This document shows positions 8,222 to 15,885 of a DNA stretch of 48,615 nt, in pieces (the stretch's first letter is position 1; every line of letters starts with the position of its first letter). This DNA comes from Candidatus Borkfalkia faecigallinarum (GTDB lineage Bacteria; Bacillota; Clostridia; Christensenellales; Borkfalkiaceae). The stretch spans positions 1 to 48,615 of the forward strand of contig DXFD01000060.1 of NCBI GenBank assembly GCA_019114625.1, in the 5' to 3' direction. A program made the position numbers and the translations under genes. The notes below the pieces were generated by a model. The model had not been told where the DNA came from. It saw only the letters and a list, made by a program, of their open reading frames with translations, and did not search any database.

Positions 8222-10027
8222 ATGAATGAGATCCAGGAAAAGTTGAAACTGCTGCCGGATCAGCCCGGCGTCTATATCATGCTCGACAAGGACGGGAACG
8301 TCATCTACGTCGGCAAGGCGCGCGTCCTGAAAAACAGGGTGCGGCAATATTTTCATTCCACCCAAAAGGCGGAAAAGGTGGAGGCGATGGTCTCCAACGT
8401 CGATGATTTTTATTACATCATCACGAAGTCGGAGATCGACGCCCTCTCCCTCGAAAACAACCTCATCAAAAAATACAAGCCCAAGTACAACATCCTTTTG
8501 AAGGACGACAAGACCTACCCGTACATCAAGGTCTCCGTCTCCGAGGCGTACCCGTCGTTTACCGTCTCGCGCAAGCTCAAAAAGGGGAACAAGTACTTCG
8601 GCCCGTACATGGGCGGCGTGCGCGTCGGCGACGTGCTCGAGATCGTCAACATGGCGTTCGGCGTGCGCACCTGTTCGACGGCCGTCACCGCCAAGCCCAA
8701 AAAGCCCTGCCTCCATTACCACATCCACCGCTGCGCCGCGCCATGCGCGCACAAGATCTCGCCCGAAGAGTACGGCGAGCGCGTGAAGGCGGCGATGCGC
8801 TTTCTGGAAAGCGGCGAGGGGGACGTGGAAAAGCTGCTGCGCGAGAAGATGGCGGCGTATGCCGCGGCGGAGGAGTTCGAGCTGGCTCTCGACTGCCGCA
8901 ACAAGCTGGAAATGCTCTCCAAGATCTCGCTGAAGCGGATCACGGCGCTGCGGCGGGACATCAACGCGGACGTCATCGCCTATGTCAGCAACAAGATGTA
9001 TTCGGCGGTCAACGTGCTGATCACCCGCCGCGGCATCATGCAGGGCGCGCGCACCTACGCGGTGGAGAACGCCTCCGACGACGGCGAGGCGCTCACCTCC
9101 TTCATCACCCAGTACTATGCGGGGCGGGAGATCCCGGACGAGCTGATCGTGCAGGACTTCTGCGAGGCGCCTCTGCTGGAAGAATTTTTCCGTTCGGCGT
9201 ACGGCAAGTGTGTCGGCGTCGTCGCCCCGAAGCAGGGCGTGCGGCGGCGTCTTTTGGAGATGGCGGAAAAGAACGCGGCGGATTATCTGGAAAAGTCCAT
9301 CGACAAGATCCGCCATAAAGAGGACATGACCGTCAACGCCTGCCGCCGCCTGCAGGAGATCCTGGGGCTGTCCCGCTATCCCCGCCGCATGGAGTGCTAC
9401 GACATTTCCAACATCAGCGGGGTGGACAAGGTCGGGTCGATGGTCGTCTTTATCGACGGCGAGGCGGACCGCAGCAGCTACCGCCGCTTCAAGATCCGCA
9501 CGGTGGAAGGGGCGAACGACTTCGCCAGCCTGAAGGAGGTGCTCTCCCGCCGCCTTTCCAAGCTCGGCACGGAGGAAGAGGAGCGCTTCCCCAAGCCCGA
9601 CCTCGTCATCATCGACGGCGGCAAGGGGCAGCTGTCCGCCGTGCAGGAGATCTTCGAGCGCGCCGGCGTCACCGGCATCGACCTCATCTCCCTCGCCAAG
9701 CGGGAGGAGGAGATCTTCACGCTGCACTCCAAGGAGAGCGTCCTGCTCGACAAGCGCGATTACTGCCTGCAGATGCTGCAGCGCATCCGCGACGAGGCGC
9801 ACCGCTTCGCGATCACCTTTTTCCGCAATATCCACAGCAAGCGCTCGCTGACCTCCGTTTTGACCGAGATCCCGGGCGTGGGCAAGGTCAAGCGCCGCGC
9901 GCTGATCGAAAAGTTCGGGACCATCGACCGCATCATGCGCGCGGACGTGCGCGAGCTGGCGGCGGTCGACGGGATCGGCGAAAACCTCGCCGCGGCGATC
10001 AAAAAATATTTTGAGGAAGAACTGTAA
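8222..10027 (+). CDS. uvrC: Excinuclease ABC subunit C
   Basis: GIY-YIG start (QPGVYIMLDKDGNVIYVGKA), UvrC family throughout, C-terminal HhH. Confidence 0.97.
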   Translation: MNEIQEKLKLLPDQPGVYIMLDKDGNVIYVGKARVLKNRVRQYFHSTQKAEKVEAMVSNVDDFYYIITKSEIDALSLENNLIKKYKPKYNILLKDDKTYPYIKVSVSEAYPSFTVSRKLKKGNKYFGPYMGGVRVGDVLEIVNMAFGVRTCSTAVTAKPKKPCLHYHIHRCAAPCAHKISPEEYGERVKAAMRFLESGEGDVEKLLREKMAAYAAAEEFELALDCRNKLEMLSKISLKRITALRRDINADVIAYVSNKMYSAVNVLITRRGIMQGARTYAVENASDDGEALTSFITQYYAGREIPDELIVQDFCEAPLLEEFFRSAYGKCVGVVAPKQGVRRRLLEMAEKNAADYLEKSIDKIRHKEDMTVNACRRLQEILGLSRYPRRMECYDISNISGVDKVGSMVVFIDGEADRSSYRRFKIRTVEGANDFASLKEVLSRRLSKLGTEEEERFPKPDLVIIDGGKGQLSAVQEIFERAGVTGIDLISLAKREEEIFTLHSKESVLLDKRDYCLQMLQRIRDEAHRFAITFFRNIHSKRSLTSVLTEIPGVGKVKRRALIEKFGTIDRIMRADVRELAAVDGIGENLAAAIKKYFEEEL

Positions 10028-10848
10028 TGCTGCAATACAAACTGATCGTATCCGATTTTGACGGGACGCTGCGCCGCAGCGAAGGCGGCATTTCGGAGGG
10101 GAATATCCGCGCGGTGGAGGAATACGTCGCGGCGGGCGGGGTCTTTGCCCTCTGCACGGGGCGCATGATGTCCTCCATCCTCCCGTATGCGCGCAAGCTG
10201 CATCTGAGCGGGCTCGTCTCCGCCTACCAGGGCGCCCTGATCTGCGACATCGGCAGCGGCGAGGTCGTGCGCGACTGCCGCATTGCCTGCGCCGATGCGC
10301 AGGAGATCTGCCGCTTCCTGCAATCGATGGGGCGGCACATCCACGTCTACGACGGGGACGACCTGTATATCAACCGCGACGACGACTTCCGCGTCTGGTA
10401 TGAAAAGGCCTGCGCGGTGCGCGGCATCCTCACGCCCGAGGACATCGCGGAAACGGTGCGCGAAAAGCAGATCTCGCCGCACAAGATCATCGCCGTCAGC
10501 CCGCCCGAGGAGCGGGAAACGGTGCTCTCCGCCGTCGAGGCGGCGTTCGGCTCCCGCTTCTATGTCACGACGAGCATGGAATACCTCGTCGAGATCGTCT
10601 GCAAGGGCTGCGACAAGGGGGGCGCGCTCGAATATCTGTGCGGCTATTACCGCATCCCGGCGGAGCAGTCCGCCGCGATCGGGGACAACTACAACGACCT
10701 GCCGATGGTCCGCGCGGCGGGGCTGGGCGTCGCCGTGGCGAACGGCGAAGAGGCGCTGCGCCGCGAGGCGGACTTCGTGACCCGCTCCTGCGACGAGGAC
10801 GGCGTCGGCTATGTCATCCGTAAATTCGGATTGGGGGAAAACATATGA
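10027..10848 (+). CDS. HAD-superfamily hydrolase (Cof type)
   Basis: DFDGTL motif, GDNYNDLPM motif; TAATG overlap with uvrC stop. Confidence 0.93.
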   Translation: MLQYKLIVSDFDGTLRRSEGGISEGNIRAVEEYVAAGGVFALCTGRMMSSILPYARKLHLSGLVSAYQGALICDIGSGEVVRDCRIACADAQEICRFLQSMGRHIHVYDGDDLYINRDDDFRVWYEKACAVRGILTPEDIAETVREKQISPHKIIAVSPPEERETVLSAVEAAFGSRFYVTTSMEYLVEIVCKGCDKGGALEYLCGYYRIPAEQSAAIGDNYNDLPMVRAAGLGVAVANGEEALRREADFVTRSCDEDGVGYVIRKFGLGENI

Positions 10849-11759
10849 ACGAATCGGAAATGATCCTGCTCGACAGCTTCTGTGGGGGCCTCGGTTTAGA
10901 GATCGTGTTCGCGGGGCGGGGAAGGGTGACCCTCTCCTCGTACAGCGTCCTGCGCCCGGGCCTGCAATTCGCGGGGTATTTCAAATACTTCGACTCTTCG
11001 CGCATCCTCGTCATCGGCAATTCGGAGTACGAGTACCTGCGCGACCTCGCGCCGGACGTGCGCCGCGAGCGGGTGGACAAGCTGCTCTCCTATCACGACA
11101 TCCCGTGCATCATCTTCTCGCGCGACCTTCCCGTCCCGCAGGAGATCCTCGAGGCGGTGCGCCGGACGGGCTGCCCCGTGCTGCGCACGGAGAAGGTGAC
11201 GACGGCGGTCATGAACGACCTCTTCTTCTATCTCAATAAAAAGCTGGCGCCCTCGCTGACCATGCACGGCGTGCTGATGGACATCTCCGGCGTCGGCATC
11301 CTGATCACCGGGCACAGCGGCGTCGGCAAGAGCGAGACGGCGATGGAGCTGATCAAGCGCGGCCACCGCCTCGTCGCGGACGACAGCGTCGTCATCAAGC
11401 GGGTGGCGGAGTCGCTGGTCGGCACCTCGCCCGAACTGATCCGCTACTTCATGGAGCTGCGCGGCATCGGCATCCTCAACATCAAGAATATGTACGGCTC
11501 CGGCTCCGTCCTCAACGAAAAGGAGATCGACCTCGTTATGGAATTGGAGGACTGGGTCGAGGGCAAGGAGTACGACCGCATCGGCGACGACACGCTGTAC
11601 GAGACCATCCTCGGCAAGCAGGTGATGAAGCACGTCGTCCCCGTCAAGCCGGGCCGCAATCTCTCCATCATCATCGAGGTCGCCGCCCGCAACTTCCGCC
11701 TCAAAAGCATGGGCTACGACGCCGCGCAGGAGCTCATCAGCCGCACCATCGGCCGCTGA
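10845..11759 (+). CDS. hprK: HPr kinase/phosphorylase
   Basis: GHSGVGKSETAMELIKRGHRLVADD and HprK C-terminal motif. Confidence 0.97.
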   Translation: MNESEMILLDSFCGGLGLEIVFAGRGRVTLSSYSVLRPGLQFAGYFKYFDSSRILVIGNSEYEYLRDLAPDVRRERVDKLLSYHDIPCIIFSRDLPVPQEILEAVRRTGCPVLRTEKVTTAVMNDLFFYLNKKLAPSLTMHGVLMDISGVGILITGHSGVGKSETAMELIKRGHRLVADDSVVIKRVAESLVGTSPELIRYFMELRGIGILNIKNMYGSGSVLNEKEIDLVMELEDWVEGKEYDRIGDDTLYETILGKQVMKHVVPVKPGRNLSIIIEVAARNFRLKSMGYDAAQELISRTIGR

Positions 11760-11786
11760 GCGCGCTTTTTTCCGGCAAGCCTCTTT

Positions 11787-11877
11787 CCGCCCGCGCCCGC
11801 GGGCGGATCTTTTTGCCCTCGCCCGCCCTTGCGGGCGTTCTTTTTTTGGGATTTTTGCGCCTGCGGGCGTTTTTTTG
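11787..11877 (+). terminator. Tandem array of two clear and one weak terminator hairpins after hprK
   Basis: CCGCCCGC-GCCC-GCGGGCGG-ATCTTTTT; CGCCCGC-CCTT-GCGGGCG-TTCTTTTTTT; CGCC-TGCG-GGCG-TTTTTTT. Confidence 0.75.
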
Positions 11878-11907
11878 CAGAAATTTGCGTCTATGCCGCC
11901 AAAACAC

Positions 11908-11936
11908 TTTACTAATTTAGCGCGATAAAGTATAAT
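11908..11936 (+). promoter_or_regulatory. Candidate promoter TTTACT-N17-TATAAT for amino-acid ABC operon
   Basis: Read directly. Confidence 0.6.
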
Positions 11937-12015
11937 AAAACAGGTTCGCGCCTCTGCGCGGGCCGAAAGCGCGTTGCGCCGCGCTTGACAGGGCGCAAAA
12001 AGGAGTGTTATAATT

Positions 12016-12774
12016 ATGAAAAAGTTTTTGGCATTGATCTGCTCGCTGGCCCTGCTGGCGATGGGCGTTGTGGCGTTTGCCGGCTGCGGCGGCGATGCGC
12101 TGAAGATCGGCGTCACCAATTATCCGCCGATGGACTATCCGGATGAATCGGGCGAGTGGGTCGGATTTGACGCGGAACTGGCGGAAAAGGCGTTTGGTGA
12201 GCTGGGCTATGAAGTCGAGTTCGTGGAGATCGTCTGGGAAACGAAAGTCACGTCTTTACAGTCGGGCGAGATTGACTGCATCTGGAACGGCATGACGGTG
12301 ACGGACGAGCTGCGGGAAAACATCCTGCTCTCCGAACCGTACATGGTCAACCAGCAGGTCCTCGTGATCCGCACGGAGGACGCGGACAAATATACCTCGC
12401 AGGACGATCTTTCGCAGGCGGAAACGATCGCGTTTGAAGGCGGTTCCGCGGCGGATACCATCCTCAGCGAAATGGAAAACCTGACGGAAGATCAGCTGCT
12501 GTCGATGGAAAAGCAGGCGGATACCTTCCTCGAAGTCAAGACAGGTTCTTCCGACGTTGCCGTCGTCGACATCGCGCTCGCAAAAGAGGTCGCGGGGCAG
12601 GGCGACTATGCGGACCTGACGTATGTCGACATCGGGTTTGCCAGCGAAGATTTTGCGGTCGGCTTCCGCAAGGAAGATACGCAGCTGTGCGAACAGATCA
12701 ACGAGATCCTCGCCAAATACAAAGAAGACGGGACCATCGAGGCGCTGGCAGAGAAGTACGGCGTAGCGGTGTAA
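12016..12774 (+). CDS. Amino-acid ABC transporter substrate-binding lipoprotein
   Basis: Lipobox FAGC; family-3 SBP (VGFDAELAEKAFGELGYEVEFVEI). Confidence 0.93.
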   Translation: MKKFLALICSLALLAMGVVAFAGCGGDALKIGVTNYPPMDYPDESGEWVGFDAELAEKAFGELGYEVEFVEIVWETKVTSLQSGEIDCIWNGMTVTDELRENILLSEPYMVNQQVLVIRTEDADKYTSQDDLSQAETIAFEGGSAADTILSEMENLTEDQLLSMEKQADTFLEVKTGSSDVAVVDIALAKEVAGQGDYADLTYVDIGFASEDFAVGFRKEDTQLCEQINEILAKYKEDGTIEALAEKYGVAV

Positions 12775-12784
12775 CGGTCGGGCC

Positions 12785-13432
12785 ATGAACGAGTTTTGGG
12801 AGATCTCTCTCGATCTTTTGGGCGGGTTCGGCGTCACTTGCCTGATCTTTGCGGCGACGCTGCTCTTTGCTCTTCCGCTCGGGCTTCTGTTCGCGTTCGG
12901 GTCGATGTCGCGCTTCCGCCCGCTGAAATACGTCGTAAAAGTTTTCGTGTGGATCGTCCGCGGCACGCCGCTTATGCTGCAGATTTTGGTCATCTATTAC
13001 GGCCCGGCGCTGTTGTTCGGCTGGGGCTTTTTGGAGAGGATCAACGCGGTGATCGTGGCGTTCGTCATCAACTACGCCTGTTATTTTTCCGAGATCTACC
13101 GCGGCGGCATCGAAAGCATCTCGAAGGGGCAGTACGAGGCGGGGCAGGTGCTCGGCATGACCCGCCCGCAGATCTTTTTCAAAGTCATCCTGCTGCAGGT
13201 CGTCAAGCGCATCGTGCCGCCGATGTCCAACGAGGTGATCACCCTCGTCAAGGACACCTCGCTCGCGCGCATCATCGTCGTCGAAGAGATCTTGAAGATC
13301 GCGTATGATTACACCGTCAAGGGGTTGATCTGGCCGCTCTTTTACACGGCCGTCTATTATCTCATCTTCGTCGGCATCCTGACCCTTCTCTTCGGCTTTT
13401 TGGAAAAGAAGCTCAACTACTTTAAGGTATAA
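12785..13432 (+). CDS. Amino-acid ABC transporter permease (HisMQ type)
   Basis: RGTPLMLQ, YCCYFSEIYRGGIESISKGQYEAGQVLGM-type motif. Confidence 0.95.
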   Translation: MNEFWEISLDLLGGFGVTCLIFAATLLFALPLGLLFAFGSMSRFRPLKYVVKVFVWIVRGTPLMLQILVIYYGPALLFGWGFLERINAVIVAFVINYACYFSEIYRGGIESISKGQYEAGQVLGMTRPQIFFKVILLQVVKRIVPPMSNEVITLVKDTSLARIIVVEEILKIAYDYTVKGLIWPLFYTAVYYLIFVGILTLLFGFLEKKLNYFKV

Positions 13433-13435
13433 TCG

Positions 13436-14314
13436 ATGGCATTTCTCGAGATCAACAACTATCACAAGCGCTTTGGCGAAAACGAGGTGCTCAAAGGCAT
13501 ATCCTTTTCTTTGGAAAAGGGGGAAGTGCTCGCCGTCATCGGCTCGTCCGGCGGCGGCAAGACGACGCTGCTGCGCTGCCTCAATTTTTTGGAGATGCCG
13601 GACGAAGGCACGCTCACGCTGAACGGCGAGCTCCTGTTCGACGCATCGCGCGCCCGCGGCTATTCGGACGCGCAGATCCGCGAAAAGCGCCTGCACTTCG
13701 GGCTCGTGTTCCAGCAGTTCAACCTCTTTCCTCAATACACCGTATTCAAAAACATCGCGCTGGCGCAGACGCTGCTCGCGGGGCAGGAGCTGCGGCAGAA
13801 AAAGAAGGACTTCCGCGCCACGCTTCGCCTGACGCCGCGCGGCGAGCGCGCCCGCGTCCGGGCGGAGCTCCGTGCCGCGCTCGACGCTCTGCGCGCCGAC
13901 CGCAAGGAGCGCATCGATGCGCGCACGCGCGAACTGCTCGCCCGCGTCGGCCTCACCGAAAAGAGCGCCGCCTATCCCTTCGAGCTGTCGGGCGGCCAGC
14001 AGCAGCGCGTGGCGATCGCCCGCGCCCTCGCGCTCAGTCCGGACATCCTGTGCTTCGACGAGCCGACCAGCGCGCTCGACCCCGAGCTCACCGGCGATGT
14101 GCTTGAAGTCATCCGCGGCCTCAAATCGTCGGACAGCACCATGATCGTCGTCACGCACGAGATGGGCTTTGCGCGCAGCGTCGCCGACCGCGTCCTCTTC
14201 ATCGCCGACGGCGTCATCGAGGAGCAGGGGACGCCCGCCGAGGTGTTCGACGACCCGAAGAGCGAAAAGACGCGCGCCTTTCTGCGCCGTTCTTTGGAGG
14301 GGGCTTTTGCATGA
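13436..14314 (+). CDS. Amino-acid ABC transporter ATP-binding protein (GlnQ type) with insertion between Q-loop and signature
   Basis: GSSGGGKTTLL, LSGGQQQRVAIARAL; extra segment LLAGQELRQKKKDFRATLRLTPRGERARVRAELRAALDALRADRKERIDART. Confidence 0.95.
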   Translation: MAFLEINNYHKRFGENEVLKGISFSLEKGEVLAVIGSSGGGKTTLLRCLNFLEMPDEGTLTLNGELLFDASRARGYSDAQIREKRLHFGLVFQQFNLFPQYTVFKNIALAQTLLAGQELRQKKKDFRATLRLTPRGERARVRAELRAALDALRADRKERIDARTRELLARVGLTEKSAAYPFELSGGQQQRVAIARALALSPDILCFDEPTSALDPELTGDVLEVIRGLKSSDSTMIVVTHEMGFARSVADRVLFIADGVIEEQGTPAEVFDDPKSEKTRAFLRRSLEGAFA

Positions 14315-14598
14315 AAGAGAGCGATAAGATGCTGGATATCCTGTATGCGACCATTCTGAACTGCAAGACGAAGGAGGACGCCGCCGCCCTGCTCGCCGAC
14401 CTCTGCACCTATCAGGAGATCGAGCAGATGGCGCAGCGCGCCGCCGCCGCCAAGCTGCTGTCCGAGGGCAAGACGTATGCCGAGATCATCGAGCAGACGG
14501 GCATCTCCTCGGCGACGCTCTCGCGCGTCTCCAAAGAACTGCACCGCGGCCACGGCGGGTACGCGCGCTGCCTGCCCGGGGACGAGGGCGGCGCATAA
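14311..14598 (+). CDS. YerC/YecD-family TrpR-like regulator
   Basis: LADLCTYQEIEQMAQRAAAAKLLSEGKTYAEIIEQTGISSATLSRVSKEL. Confidence 0.92.
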   Translation: MKESDKMLDILYATILNCKTKEDAAALLADLCTYQEIEQMAQRAAAAKLLSEGKTYAEIIEQTGISSATLSRVSKELHRGHGGYARCLPGDEGGA

Positions 14599-14617
14599 GC
14601 GGCGGAGGAGAAGACAA

Positions 14618-15709
14618 ATGAGCTTTCAATATCATATGCCCGTCCGCGTCATCGCGGGGGCGGATTGTGTTTGGGAGAACGGGGCGCTGTTTGCCCCGTT
14701 CGGCGCGCGTGCGCTGATCGTCACGGGGCGCAGCTCGGCAAAAAACGGCGCGCTGGACGACGTCGCGGCGGTGCTGCGGCGGAACGGTCAGGCGTTCGCC
14801 GTCTATGATCGGGTCGAGGCCAACCCGTCCGTCGCGACGGTCCGGGAATGCGCCGCGCTCGCCCGCTCGTTCGGCGCGGATTTCATTGTGGCGGCGGGCG
14901 GCGGCTCGCCGATGGACGCGGCTAAGGCCGTCGCTTTGTGCGCGCGGCAGGAGGTCGGCGACATCTTCACTCACCCGATCGGCGGCGACGTCCTCCCCAT
15001 GATCCACATCCCGACGACGGCGGGGACGGGGAGCGAAGTCACGCAGTATTCCGTCCTGACCGACGACGCGGCGCAGACCAAGCGCAGCATCGCGGCGCCG
15101 CAGCTGTTCCCCAGGCTCGCCTTCCTGGACGGGAAGTACATGGCAACGCTGCCGCAGTCGGTCACGGTCAACACCGCGCTGGACGCCCTCTCGCACGCGG
15201 TCGAGGGGATGCTCTCCGTGCGCGCGGGCGCCTTTTCGGACGCGCTCGCGCGGGAGAGCCTGCGCCTTCTCGGCGGCGAATTTCCGGCGCTGTGCGCGGG
15301 CGAGTATGCGGCGGAGGATCGGCAGACGCTGCTGCAGGCGGCGGCTTTGGCGGGCATGGTCATCGCCAACACGGGCACGACGCCCGTACACGGCATGGGC
15401 TATTCGCTCACATATTTCCGCGGCGTCCCGCACGGCAGGGCGAACGGGCTGCTGCTGCCCGCCTTTTTGGAGGCGTGCGCGCGCAGGATCCCGCAGCGCG
15501 TGCGGGAGATCTGCGGCGCGTTCGGCGCGGACCTCGGCGAATTTGCGCGGCGGGTGGACGTTCTGCTCGGCGCGCGGGAGAGGTGTACGGAGGCGGAGCT
15601 GCGCGATTATGCCGCGCGCGCGGCGAAAAACCGCAACGTCGAAAACTGCGCCGTCCGCTTCTCGGAGGAGGATCTTTTGGATGTGATGCGCCGTTCGCTG
15701 GGCGACTGA
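14618..15709 (+). CDS. Iron-containing alcohol dehydrogenase
   Basis: GGGSPMDAAKAVAL, IPTTAGTGSEVTQ; ATG 14618 after GGAGGAG. Confidence 0.93.
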   Translation: MSFQYHMPVRVIAGADCVWENGALFAPFGARALIVTGRSSAKNGALDDVAAVLRRNGQAFAVYDRVEANPSVATVRECAALARSFGADFIVAAGGGSPMDAAKAVALCARQEVGDIFTHPIGGDVLPMIHIPTTAGTGSEVTQYSVLTDDAAQTKRSIAAPQLFPRLAFLDGKYMATLPQSVTVNTALDALSHAVEGMLSVRAGAFSDALARESLRLLGGEFPALCAGEYAAEDRQTLLQAAALAGMVIANTGTTPVHGMGYSLTYFRGVPHGRANGLLLPAFLEACARRIPQRVREICGAFGADLGEFARRVDVLLGARERCTEAELRDYAARAAKNRNVENCAVRFSEEDLLDVMRRSLGD

Positions 15710-15803
15710 ATCCTTTCATTGCAAAATAGGGGAGTTTTTGCCGCGTCGGCGGGGAAGGGGTCGTCTGTCCCCGAAGCGCGTCGCATTTCCCCGAAAGCCC
15801 TTT

Positions 15804-15851
15804 CGCGGGCGGGCGCATACCCTTGTCATGCGCCCGCCCGCGTGCTATAAT
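15804..15851 (+). promoter_or_regulatory. Promoter TTGTCA-N17-TATAAT embedded in a 15-bp perfect inverted repeat
   Basis: CGCGGGCGGGCGCAT-ACCCTTGTC-ATGCGCCCGCCCGCG-tgc-TATAAT. Confidence 0.7.
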
Positions 15852-15885
15852 AAGCGCAAGAATGCCTCGGGGGGAGGGCTTTGCG

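Noticed and set aside
12698-14158. 486-aa minus-strand ORF opposite the amino-acid ABC transporter
   Set aside because: Antisense shadow of well-supported permease and ATPase genes.
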